NCBI GenBank assembly: GCA_017457955.1
Contig: JAFTGL010000009.1
Coordinates: 1 to 64,000, forward strand
Reading direction: 5' to 3'
Source of the DNA: Ruminococcus sp.
Lineage (GTDB): Bacteria > Bacillota > Clostridia > Oscillospirales > Acutalibacteraceae
Length of the DNA stretch: 64,000 nt
The notes beneath the pieces were generated by a model. It was given only the letters and a program-made list of their open reading frames with translations. It did no database searches and was not told the DNA's origin. A program made the translations under genes and the position numbers. This document shows positions 45,143 to 54,500 of this stretch, one piece after another. The stretch's first letter is position 1. The number at the start of each line of letters is the position of its first letter.

Positions 45143-45624
45143 AAGGATTACAGAGTATTGGTATCACTATATGCTTCACCTGCGCGGCGGTCAGCATACT
45201 TTCTGTGCTGATACCGCAGAAGCGTACCGGAAAAATCATGACTTTTGTGATCGGCGTCTTTTTTCTCGGCACAGTCGTATCAGCGGTTATCACGCAAATC
45301 GGTGAAATCGATCTGAGCATTCCCGATACGCAGAATATTCAGATACCGACGTACAGCGAGGATGATTACAATAATACGATTGCTCAGATGACTGCGGACA
45401 ATGTTACCGCTTCACTGAATGATCTTTTGATGAACGAGGGAATACAGGCGGATGATATCAAGCTGACATTAAAAATATCCGATGAAGGCAGAATATCTGT
45501 TGTACGTGCTGTCATATATATTAACGAAGTCTACCGAAGCAGAGAAGCGGATATCGAAAGCATCATATACAGGAACGTTTCAAAGGAGCCTGAAATCTAT
45601 GTTACAGGGGAAGAAGCTCAGTGA
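45139..45624 (+). CDS. spoIIIAF: Stage III sporulation protein AF
   Basis: This 161-residue protein has two N-terminal helices and a soluble ring-forming domain ending in EPEIYVTGEEAQ. The start is the GTG at 45139, which overlaps the spoIIIAE stop and has TAGGGGGA 5 bases upstream. The longer frame from 45007 runs through spoIIIAE and is not real. It overlaps spoIIIAG by 26 bases. Confidence 0.9.
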   Translation: MKGLQSIGITICFTCAAVSILSVLIPQKRTGKIMTFVIGVFFLGTVVSAVITQIGEIDLSIPDTQNIQIPTYSEDDYNNTIAQMTADNVTASLNDLLMNEGIQADDIKLTLKISDEGRISVVRAVIYINEVYRSREADIESIIYRNVSKEPEIYVTGEEAQ

Positions 45625-46018
45625 ATGGCTGAGCGATAAAAGAGTATTGAGAGCGGCGGTCATCATCGGACTGAGCGCCGTATTTCTGATAGGATTGCTG
45701 TCGGTCGTTGATATTAAAAGCAATGATAATGATAGCGATTCACAGGAGTATGCCGAAAGGACAGAGAACAGACTGCTCGAGATCGTTTCACAGATCAGCG
45801 GGGTAGGGGACGCAAAGATATTTCTCACGATGGATAACGGCGGTGAGAACGTTTATCTGAAAAATACGGATACCAAAACCGTCAGTATCGAACCAAAGGT
45901 TCGCGGCGTTGTCATCGTGTGCGAAGGCGGTGATGATCCCGTTGTCGTATCACATGTTTTAGAGGCGGTAACGAAAGCGCTGAGCATCAGTTCCGATAAA
46001 GTTTGTATTACAAAATAA
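45599..46018 (+). CDS. spoIIIAG: Stage III sporulation protein AG
   Basis: This 139-residue protein has one N-terminal helix (VIIGLSAVFLIGLLSVV) and a periplasmic ring-building domain with EPKVRGVVIVCEGGDDPVV, the SpoIIIAG signature. The protein forms a large ring in the intermembrane space. The ATG at 45599 lies 10 bases after AAAGGAG. It is shorter than the Bacillus protein, as in other Clostridia. Confidence 0.92.
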   Translation: MLQGKKLSEWLSDKRVLRAAVIIGLSAVFLIGLLSVVDIKSNDNDSDSQEYAERTENRLLEIVSQISGVGDAKIFLTMDNGGENVYLKNTDTKTVSIEPKVRGVVIVCEGGDDPVVVSHVLEAVTKALSISSDKVCITK

Positions 46019-46040
46019 TTGATCATAATGGAGGAATTTT

Positions 46041-46586
46041 ATGAAGATGAAAAAACAACATGTCCTGGTAGCGGCATTGGTGCTGGCTCTCGGCGCCGCG
46101 GTTTATTTGAATTGGCAGTTTTCCGGTACGCCGCTGATATCATCGGCTTCAAAAGAGCTGGGAGCAGCTACCTATGTCAATAACGAGGCGAAGGCAACAG
46201 TCGATGAAGTCAAGACAACTTCAGAATCGGAGATGACGCCCGAGTCAAAGCTTGCACAGGCGCGTACCGACAGAACACAGGCACAGGATAAAGCGCTTGG
46301 TGAAGCTGAGAATATCCTCTCGCTTTCCGACAGCTCCGACGACGCGAAGACAGCTGCGGTCGCCTCGGCAAATCAGATCGAACAGCGAATCCTTGCACAA
46401 AGCAACGTAGAAGGCATTTTAACAGCAAAGGGTTATCCCAGCGCGGTATGCTATATCTCAGATTCGGGCTGTACTGTTACACTGCTGTCAACGGAAATGA
46501 CGGAAGAAGCTCCTATTATCATCAAAGAAACCGTCATGTCACAGGCAGAGATCGAGTTTAATAATATCGTTATCGTAGACATATAA
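46041..46586 (+). CDS. spoIIIAH: Stage III sporulation protein AH
   Basis: This 181-residue protein has a short cytoplasmic start (MKMKKQHVL), one membrane helix, a variable Ala/Glu/Ser-rich linker (about 40-85) and a C-terminal EscJ/PrgK-like ring domain. It binds SpoIIQ across the intermembrane space. GGAGG precedes the ATG. It is last of the operon, before a terminator. Confidence 0.93.
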   Translation: MKMKKQHVLVAALVLALGAAVYLNWQFSGTPLISSASKELGAATYVNNEAKATVDEVKTTSESEMTPESKLAQARTDRTQAQDKALGEAENILSLSDSSDDAKTAAVASANQIEQRILAQSNVEGILTAKGYPSAVCYISDSGCTVTLLSTEMTEEAPIIIKETVMSQAEIEFNNIVIVDI

Positions 46587-46591
46587 AAAAG

Positions 46592-46617
46592 AAACGGACG
46601 GGTCAACCGTCCGTTTT
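46592..46617. terminator. Terminator between spoIIIAH and pulA
   Basis: A 10-bp stem (AAACGGACGG / CCGTCCGTTT) with a GTCAA loop lies between converging genes. Flanking A and T tracts suit both strands. Confidence 0.85.
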
Positions 46618-46630
46618 CATACTTTAGTGG

Positions 46631-48640
46631 TTATGATTTACTTTCCTGTTCGTGATCGTTTTCAGATGTAATGCCGTGGATCTTATCGTAGCTTTCCGCG
46701 TCAATGATGATCAGTGCGGAACGGGGCGGGATCGCTTTGTTGGGATCGAATTTGCAGATCGCTTCATCCGACGCTTTTTCGTCATTTGCAACGACATACC
46801 ATCCCATCGGCATATCGTATTGTGATTTGAACTGCGGCTCGCAAGGCTGTTCCGAGTTGTTGACGATAACGCTGATCATGCGCCATTCTCCCTCAGTGTC
46901 GTTCTTCATCGTCAGGGAAATGCTCTGACCGTTGTAGACGATATAGCCGTCGTTGACCGCTTTCGTTGTATTGTCGCGGAGAGGGGAGAACGCCTTACGG
47001 ATTTTGATTAATCCCTTATAATAATCGACCAGCTCTTTGTAGCGGATCGTGCGCGTCCAGTTGATAGAGTTGATGGAATCGGGCGATTTGTAGGAATTGT
47101 GGTCACCGTACTTCGTACGGGCAAATTCTTCGCCTGCCATCCAGAAGGGGATACCCAGTGACGCCAGTATCAGTACCGCGGCAAGTTTGTTCTGGGTAAT
47201 ATACAGCTTTTCTACCGTATCATAATCGCTGCACCAGTTGGATTTCAGGATCTTATCCCAGAGACTGAGATTGTCATGAGCAGAGGCGTAGGTGATACAC
47301 TGTGAAGGTTCATTTGCCCAGTTGCCGAAGGTAACGGACGAAGCGCCCATCATACCCGCAATTACGTTGTAAGCGCTGTGAGAAGAACCCTGGATAAAGC
47401 CCTTGCTGTCATCGTCGGAACCGCCCTTGATGCCGTGGCGCATATCGTCGTTGAACATGCCGATACGGTTCGAGAGCTTCTTGGCATTTGATTTATTGCT
47501 GCAATCCTCGCCGGAGATACCGTTTTCGCCGTCGTTAGCTGTCCACGGCTCACCGTACATCAGGATACGCTTATCGATCGTGTCGAGATCTTCACGGATT
47601 AGATTCATCGTCTCAATATCATGACAAGCCATCAAGTCAAAACGGAAGCCGTCGATATGGTATTCTTCCGCCCAGTAATGCAGGGAGTCGATCATAAACT
47701 TTCTGAACATGGTTTTGTCGCTCGCGGTGACATTGCCGCAGCCGGAAGAATTGAGGAACTTGCCGTCCTGCATGCGGAAGTAGTAGCCGGGAACGGTCCT
47801 TTCAAAGGGAGAGCCGACGGCGGAATATACATGGTTGTAAACAACGTCCATGATGACGCCGATACCTTCGTCATGAAGCGCCTTGACCATTTCCTTGAAT
47901 TCTCTGATACGAACTTCACCGTGATAAGGATCGGTGGCGTAAGAGCCCTCGGGAACATTGTAGTTTACCGGATCGTAACCCCAGTTGTAATCGACGCCGG
48001 TGATCTCATTGACTGAACCGAAATCAAAGGCGGGATTGAGCTGAACATGGGTGATGCCGAGCTGTTTTAAATAGCTGACGCAGGTAGGGAAGGTGGTGAA
48101 GGGGATCACGGTATTCTTTTCCGTAAAAGCAAGGAATTTACCGCGATGTTCTTTACTGATTCCCGAAGTGTCCGAAGAAGAGAAATCACGGACATGCACT
48201 TCCCAAACGATTGCGTCGTTCGGCTTTTCAACAAGGATATGTTTGTCGTTTTCCCAGCCCTCGGGATTGGTCTGAGAAAGATCGACGACTTCGGAGCGCT
48301 GAGAGTTGACGCCGACTGCTTTTGAATAAACGTCCTGCGTCTCGTGCGTTCCCTTCGCTGTTTTGATTACATAGGTATAATAAGTTTTGTTCAGGTCGCC
48401 GTCGATGGTTGCGGACCATACGCCGGTGGAGGCGTCAAAGAGCATTTGCTTGATGCCCAGCACCTGAGCGCCTTCTTCATAAAAAGAGCCGGTGGAATAC
48501 AGCTTTAAAAGCACTTGTTCCGCGGTTGGTGCCCAAACCTTAAAGGTGGTATTCTCCGGTGTGTAAGTATAGCCTAAATCGTTGCCGTCATAGGTGTTGT
48601 GGATTTCTGGTTTGTTGGAATAAAATGCGGCAATACTCAT
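46631..48640 (-). CDS. pulA: Type I pullulanase (cytoplasmic, GH13)
   Basis: This debranching enzyme cuts alpha-1,6 links in pullulan and branched maltodextrins. The 669 residues have an N-terminal CBM48-like domain (about 20-115), the pullulanase hallmark YNWGYDP (218-224), and GH13 regions DVVYNH (265-270), GFRFDLMA (nucleophile Asp335), YGEPW (acid/base Glu364) and ASAHDN (Asp456). No signal peptide is seen, so it acts on imported dextrins. It is a single gene with its own promoter, inserted between the spoIIIA operon and nusB. Confidence 0.95.
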   Translation of the reverse strand: MSIAAFYSNKPEIHNTYDGNDLGYTYTPENTTFKVWAPTAEQVLLKLYSTGSFYEEGAQVLGIKQMLFDASTGVWSATIDGDLNKTYYTYVIKTAKGTHETQDVYSKAVGVNSQRSEVVDLSQTNPEGWENDKHILVEKPNDAIVWEVHVRDFSSSDTSGISKEHRGKFLAFTEKNTVIPFTTFPTCVSYLKQLGITHVQLNPAFDFGSVNEITGVDYNWGYDPVNYNVPEGSYATDPYHGEVRIREFKEMVKALHDEGIGVIMDVVYNHVYSAVGSPFERTVPGYYFRMQDGKFLNSSGCGNVTASDKTMFRKFMIDSLHYWAEEYHIDGFRFDLMACHDIETMNLIREDLDTIDKRILMYGEPWTANDGENGISGEDCSNKSNAKKLSNRIGMFNDDMRHGIKGGSDDDSKGFIQGSSHSAYNVIAGMMGASSVTFGNWANEPSQCITYASAHDNLSLWDKILKSNWCSDYDTVEKLYITQNKLAAVLILASLGIPFWMAGEEFARTKYGDHNSYKSPDSINSINWTRTIRYKELVDYYKGLIKIRKAFSPLRDNTTKAVNDGYIVYNGQSISLTMKNDTEGEWRMISVIVNNSEQPCEPQFKSQYDMPMGWYVVANDEKASDEAICKFDPNKAIPPRSALIIIDAESYDKIHGITSENDHEQESKS

Positions 48641-48672
48641 CGTTAAAACCTCACTTTAATCATCGTATTCAA

Positions 48673-48693
48673 CTGAGGTATTTATAACCTCAG
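48673..48693. repeat. Inverted repeat in the pulA leader, candidate operator
   Basis: CTGAGGT-7-ACCTCAG is a perfect 7-bp inverted repeat starting just after the predicted pulA transcript start and 33 bases before the start codon. It could be a repressor operator or a leader hairpin. Confidence 0.45.
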
Positions 48694-48703
48694 TATCGCT
48701 AGT

Positions 48704-48732
48704 ATTTTAACATTATTTTTCATTATTTTCAA
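48704..48732 (-). promoter_or_regulatory. pulA promoter
   Basis: On the minus strand TTGAAA (48732-48727) and TAAAAT (48709-48704) have a 17-bp spacer; the start would be near 48697. Confidence 0.65.
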
Positions 48733-48894
48733 TAATAAAATAATGGTTTGAAGCCCCTTAGGATAAATTCCGTACTATTATATAAAATTTGTATCGAAAT
48801 AATGTTGATTATGTCAAAATTGATATTCAACCTTTTTGTCCTATAGAATGTTTTATAGTATAGTTTATGAACTGCCTTTCTGCTTGTTCCGTTA

Positions 48895-48923
48895 TTTACA
48901 AAGGCGCTTAAGTGTGTTATAAT
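48895..48923 (+). promoter_or_regulatory. nusB operon promoter
   Basis: TTTACA (48895-48900) and TATAAT (48918-48923) have a 17-bp spacer: a near-consensus sigma-A promoter, with a leader of about 33 bases. Confidence 0.8.
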
Positions 48924-48962
48924 AACAAAGAATATGAGTAATTTGATAAGTGAGGGATGTTC

Positions 48963-49400
48963 ATGTGTGAAGAAATCAAAAGCACCAATGAGAACCGTAA
49001 TCATATTTCGCGTTATAAAATGCGTGAACAGGCTTTTTTTCTGTGTTTTGAATCGCTGTTCTCTGATTCGGATATCGACGAGCTTGCCGACAACGCAGGC
49101 GACGCGAGGGATGAGTTTTTGAGCGATTATGCGATCAGCTGCGCGAAAGGCGTAATGGAGCTTCGGGATACGATCGATGAAAAGATCTCTTCCAACCTGA
49201 AATCCGGATGGAAGATCACCCGAATTTCCAAGGTATCATTGGCAATCATGCGGTTAGCGGTCTATGAGATGCTTTACCTTGATGATATTCCCGTATCCGT
49301 ATCCATCAATGAAGCGGTGGAACTGTCGAAAAAATACACGGTACAGGATGATACGTCGTTCATCAACGGCGTACTCGGCGCAATTGCGAAAGAGCTATGA
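48963..49400 (+). CDS. nusB: Transcription antitermination factor NusB
   Basis: This 145-residue all-helical RNA-binding protein forms part of the rRNA antitermination complex with NusA, NusE and NusG. Characteristic parts are KMREQAFFLCFESLF, LAIMRLAVYEMLYLDDIP and SINEAVELSKKY followed by FINGVLGAI. The ATG at 48963 lies 6 bases after TGAGGG, better than the ATG at 48957. It overlaps the next gene by 4 bases (ATGA). Confidence 0.94.
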   Translation: MCEEIKSTNENRNHISRYKMREQAFFLCFESLFSDSDIDELADNAGDARDEFLSDYAISCAKGVMELRDTIDEKISSNLKSGWKITRISKVSLAIMRLAVYEMLYLDDIPVSVSINEAVELSKKYTVQDDTSFINGVLGAIAKEL

Positions 49401-50329
49401 GCTATTATCTCGGTATCGATACCAGTAATTATACGACTTCTGTGTGTCTGTATGACAGTGAAAGCGGTCGGGTCATCTCAAAAAGAAAGTTACTCCCCGT
49501 AAAAGACGGCGAGCTTGGACTGCGTCAGAGCGACGCGGTGTTTCATCATGTACAGCAGCTTTCTCAGATGTTTCATGACGCCTTTGACGGCTTTTCGGAC
49601 AGGATAAAAGCGATCGGCGTATCCTATGCGCCGCGCACCGAAGAGGGGTCTTACATGCCGTGCTTTACGGTCGGGTTAATGGCGGCGGATGTGTTGTCAT
49701 CGGTTTTGAAAGTTCCAGTCTATCGGTTTTCCCACCAGCAAGGGCATATCGCGGCAGCGCTCTACAGCGTTGACAGACTGGATTTACTGGAGAAACAGCA
49801 TATCGCGTTCCATGTCAGCGGCGGTACGACGGAAGCGCTGTTAGTTAACAGCGACGCCGGTTTTGTGACGACTCGGATCGTAGCGAAAACCCTAGATTTG
49901 AACGCAGGTCAGCTGATCGACCGTATCGGCGTAATGCTTGGACTTCATTTTCCGTGCGGAAAAGAATTGGAACAACTCGCCTTGCAATGCGGCGATAAAA
50001 TCCGCGCGAAAGCTACGCTGAAAGATCTGGACTGCTGTCTTAGCGGCGGTCAGAATATCGCTGAGAAGTATATGAAAGAAGGCAAAAGCCCTGCTTATAT
50101 CGCACGTTTTGCGATGGAATTTATTTCTGCGGCGATCTGCGGAATGAGCGAGCGTATCAGGGACAAATACGGTGATTTACCGTTTGTGTACGCAGGCGGG
50201 GTCATGTCCGATTCCATCATCCGTGATGAACTCCAAGCTCTGCATGACTGTGTTTTCGCTTTGCCGGAGTTTTCCTCCGATAACGCCGCGGGTACGGCGG
50301 TACTCGCTTTTGTAAAGGATAATTCATGA
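49397..50329 (+). CDS. TsaD/Kae1-like ASKHA-fold protein (clostridial paralogue)
   Basis: This 310-residue protein has the Kae1/TsaD fold: GIDTSNYTTSVCLYD at the N-terminus, metal-binding His pair in FSHQQGHIAAAL (about 111-122), HVSGGTTEALL, and VYAGGVMSDS near the C-terminus. True TsaD makes t6A37 on tRNA. This shorter form next to nusB and xseA is a clostridial paralogue often labelled O-sialoglycoprotein endopeptidase, whose role is unknown. It overlaps both neighbours by 4 bases, so it is coupled to them. Confidence 0.85.
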   Translation: MSYYLGIDTSNYTTSVCLYDSESGRVISKRKLLPVKDGELGLRQSDAVFHHVQQLSQMFHDAFDGFSDRIKAIGVSYAPRTEEGSYMPCFTVGLMAADVLSSVLKVPVYRFSHQQGHIAAALYSVDRLDLLEKQHIAFHVSGGTTEALLVNSDAGFVTTRIVAKTLDLNAGQLIDRIGVMLGLHFPCGKELEQLALQCGDKIRAKATLKDLDCCLSGGQNIAEKYMKEGKSPAYIARFAMEFISAAICGMSERIRDKYGDLPFVYAGGVMSDSIIRDELQALHDCVFALPEFSSDNAAGTAVLAFVKDNS

Positions 50330-51522
50330 TTCAAACACCTAAGGTTTTTTCTGTTTCACAGCTCAACGCCCATATCAGTAATCTGATCGCTTCCGATCAG
50401 CAATTGCAGATGATTTTTATTGAGGGAGAGCTGTCGAACGTCAATATAAACGCGAAAAGCAATCATATGTATTTTTCGCTCAAGGACCAGAACAGCGTGA
50501 TCCGTGCTGTGATGTTCAGCTGGAGCTTAAAGACTCTGCGCTTTGTGCCTGAGAACGGCATGAAGGTGATTATGCGCGCTCAGGTAACCGTCTACGAGCC
50601 GAGCGGTCAGTATCAGCTGCGTGTAGAAGATATGCAGCCCGAGGGCGTAGGCGTACTCGCTATGCAGTTTGAACAGCTGAAAAAGAAACTCGGAGCAGAG
50701 GGTTTGTTTGCTGGGGAACATAAGAAGCCGATCCCTGCTATGCCGAAAACGATCGGTATCATCACGTCGCCTACAGGCGCGGTATTGCGCGATATCAAAA
50801 ATGTTATCGGCAGACGCTTTCCATGCGTTGATCTCGTTTTAGCGCCTGTTATGGTACAGGGAGACGATGCCGCTCCTCAGATGATCCGGGCTTTGAAGAT
50901 GTTTTCTGATCATCAGGCAGCCGACGTTATCATCATCGGCAGAGGCGGCGGTTCGATGGAGGATCTGTGGGCATTCAACGATGAAGGTCTCGCGAGAGCT
51001 ATTTACGCCTGCGACATTCCTGTCATTTCCGCTGTCGGTCATGAAACCGACACGACCTTATGCGATTTTGTCAGCGATCTAAGAGCGCCGACGCCGTCGG
51101 CAGCCGCGGAGCTCGCCGTACCGAATCGCGCTGATTTACTTGATAATGTACACACCTTATATCGTAAAGGGCTGACTGTTCTGAATACGCAGCTTTCCAT
51201 GTCTGCAAATGATACTGAAAAAATAGCCTCTCTTGTTGCGGCACACTCTCCGCTCGATGAGCTTGAAAAGGACATTGAACTGGTCGATTCCTATGCGGTT
51301 CGCGCCGAAAAATCGGCTAATAGCTCTTATGTACAGTGCGAATCGTCCGCGAAAGAATTGTTTGCACGCGTTGAAACGCTGAATCCCGTCGCGGTTTTGA
51401 ACCGTGGTTTTGCGTATATCACAAAGGATGATCATAACATCAGCTCCGTAAAAGACGTCAGGAAGGATGACCTGCTTGACATCAGGCTGAAAGACGGAAC
51501 GATTACAGCCCAAGTGAAATAA
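50326..51522 (+). CDS. xseA: Exodeoxyribonuclease VII large subunit
   Basis: This nuclease subunit degrades single-stranded DNA. The 398 residues have an N-terminal OB fold (FSVSQLNAHISNLI, then FIEGELSNVN), the central nuclease domain with PKTIGIITSPTGAVLRDI, IIIGRGGGSMEDLWAFND and SAVGHETDTTLCDFVSDLRA, and a coiled-coil C-terminus. The small-subunit gene xseB, which usually follows directly, is absent: dnaE begins 27 bases later. Confidence 0.94.
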   Translation: MIQTPKVFSVSQLNAHISNLIASDQQLQMIFIEGELSNVNINAKSNHMYFSLKDQNSVIRAVMFSWSLKTLRFVPENGMKVIMRAQVTVYEPSGQYQLRVEDMQPEGVGVLAMQFEQLKKKLGAEGLFAGEHKKPIPAMPKTIGIITSPTGAVLRDIKNVIGRRFPCVDLVLAPVMVQGDDAAPQMIRALKMFSDHQAADVIIIGRGGGSMEDLWAFNDEGLARAIYACDIPVISAVGHETDTTLCDFVSDLRAPTPSAAAELAVPNRADLLDNVHTLYRKGLTVLNTQLSMSANDTEKIASLVAAHSPLDELEKDIELVDSYAVRAEKSANSSYVQCESSAKELFARVETLNPVAVLNRGFAYITKDDHNISSVKDVRKDDLLDIRLKDGTITAQVK

Positions 51523-51548
51523 CATATATACTTACAGAGGAATAACAC

Positions 51549-54500
51549 ATGTCATTTACACACCTGCATGTACATACCGAATACAGCTTATTGGACGGCG
51601 CCTGCCGCATCCCCCGCCTTGTCAGCAGGGCGAAGGAGTTGGGACAGAGCGCGCTTGCGATAACGGATCACGGCGTCATGTACGGTGTGATTGATTTTTA
51701 TAGGGAATGTAAAAAACAGGGAATTAAACCGATCATCGGCTGTGAGGTATATGTCGCGCCTCGTTCCCGTTTTGATAAAACCTTTGAGCTCGACAGAGAA
51801 TACTATCACCTGATCCTGCTATGCGAAAATGAAATCGGTTACCGCAATCTGATGAAGATGGTTTCGTTGGCGTTTACCGACGGCTTTTACAACAAGCCCC
51901 GTATCGACTATGAGCTGATGGAGCGCTATCACGAAGGCTTGATCTGCCTTTCCGCCTGTATGTCAGGCGAAGTGCCGAAACGGATATTGTCGGATGATGA
52001 TAACGGCGCTTTAGAGAAAGCCTTGTACTACCAGAGCGTATTCGGCAAGGATAATTACTTTATCGAGCTGCAGGATCACGGGATCAAAGAACAGCAAATG
52101 CTGAATCAAAAGCTGATACAGATCGCCCGCAAAATCGGAGCGGGTTTGGTAGTGACCAATGACTGCCATTATATCCGCAAAGAGGACAGCAAGCTGCATG
52201 ATATCCTGCTTTGTATCCAGACAAACAGCACAATCAATAATAAGAAAATGGGCTTCGAGACCGAAGAATTCTACTTGAAGAGTGAAGCTGAAATGCGCGC
52301 TCTGTTCAGCGGTCTGGACGAAGCCTTTGAGAATACGGTTAAAATAGCCGATCGCTGTCATGTGGAGATCGAATTCGGCAACCGCAAGCTGCCTGATTTC
52401 AAAACGCCGAACAACGAGGATCATTACGAGTATTTTCGTCGGAAATGCTATGAAGGGCTTTATCGTCGATACGGAGATCATCCCGATGCTTCTTTGACTG
52501 AACGGCTGGATTATGAGCTGTCTGTCATCCGTAAGATGGGCTTTGTCGACTACTTCTTAATTGTAAACGACTTTGTGCAGTACGCTAAAAGCCATGATAT
52601 CCCCGTCGGACCAGGTCGAGGATCGGGAGCGGGATCGCTGTGCGCGTACTGCATCGGTATCACAGGTATCGACCCGATCAAATATGATCTGCTGTTTGAG
52701 CGTTTCTTGAATCCTGAACGCGTCAGCATGCCCGATTTTGATATCGACTTTTGCAAAGACAGACGCGGCGAGGTCATCGACTATGTGATCCGCAAGTACG
52801 GCGCCGACCATGTCGCCCAGATCGTTGCTTTCGGCACCATGCAGGCGAGAGGCGCGGTGCGCGACGTCGGGAGAGTCTTGGATATTCCGTATGCCACCGT
52901 CGATAAGATTGCTAAAATGATCCCCTTTAGTCTGGAGATGACGGTAGACAAGGCGCTTACCATGTCCTCTGAACTGCGCCAAAGCTATCATCAGGATACA
53001 ACCGTCAAGCAAATCATCGATATCGCGCGCGATCTGGAAGGCGTTCCGCGCCATATCACGATTCATGCGGCAGGTGTTGTCATCACCGACAGACCTGTCA
53101 GCGACTATGTTCCGCTTGCAAAATCCGACGACGCTGTTGTGACACAGTTTACTATGACGACTCTCGAAGAGTTGGGCTTGCTTAAAATGGATTTCCTCGG
53201 ATTGCGTAATCTGACGGTGATCCATGACGCCGAGACGATGATCCGCAGGCGGGAGCCTGATTTCAGTATCGATAACATCAGCTATACGGATAAAGCGGTG
53301 TACGATATGATTTCAACAGGTAATACCGACGGCGTATTCCAATTTGAAAGCGGCGGTATGAAAAACGTATTGGTTCAGCTGAAGCCCGAACGCTTTGAAG
53401 ATTTGATCGCGGTCATTTCCTTGTATCGCCCGGGTCCGATGGATTCGATCCCGACCTATATCCGCAACCGCCATAATCCGAAGCTGATCACCTATAAGCA
53501 TCCGCTCCTGGAGCCGATTTTAAATGTGACCAACGGCTGTATCATATACCAGGAACAGGTCATGCAGATTTTCCGTTCACTTGCGGGTTATTCGCTCGGC
53601 AGAGCGGATATCGTCCGCCGCGCGATGAGCAAGAAAAAGCATGACGTCATGGAGCGGGAAAAGCAAATTTTCATCCACGGTCTGATGAATGAAAATGGGG
53701 AAGTAGAGGTCGAAGGCTGTCTCAGACGCGGGATCGACGAAAATACCGCTTTATCCATCTTTGCCGAGATGGAGAGCTTCGCTTCCTATGCGTTCAATAA
53801 AAGCCACGCGGCGGCATATGCGGCGGTCTCCTATCAAACCGCCTATCTGAAATGCCGCTATAAGCGCGAGTATATGGCGGCTTTGCTTTCTTCGGTCATT
53901 GAAAGTCAGAATAAAACCGCGATCTACATCGGAGAATGTCACCGATCAGGGATAGCGGTACTGCCGCCGAGCGTCAATGAAAGCGACAGCAAATATACCG
54001 TTTCAGGCGGGAATATCCGTTTCGGTTTGTCGGCGGTCAAAAACCTCGGCTTAGCCTTTATCAGTTCGATCATTAATGAACGCAGGATGAAACCGTTTGC
54101 CTCCTACTATGATTTTTGCCGCCGCATGAACGGAAAAGGACTCAACGCACGCTCGCTCGAGAGCCTGATCAAATGCGGCGCTCTTGATAATCTCGGCTGT
54201 AACCGCCGCCAAATGCTCGCTGTTTCAAAAACCATTCTCGATGATCTCGAATACGACCGCCGCCGCGGAGGCGGAGCAGGTCAGATCTCACTGTTTGATA
54301 TGAGCGGAGACAACAGGGGGGACGAGATCGCCATTCCCGACTTGGAAGAGTTCCCGCTGATTGAGCTTTTGAATATGGAAAAAGAGATGGCAGGATTATA
54401 TCTCAGCGGGCATCCGATCGACGAATACGCCGATTATGCTAACGCCGTGAACGCCGACCGTATCAGCGATATTCTGAATTCTGACGACAACAGATATCAT

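Larger units (their letters stand above)
48641..48962. promoter_or_regulatory. AT-rich divergent region between pulA and nusB
   Basis: No gene or RNA is seen in these 322 bases. They hold the pulA promoter and an inverted repeat on one side and the nusB promoter on the other. The middle (48735-48890) is AT-rich without a clear structure. Confidence 0.6.
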
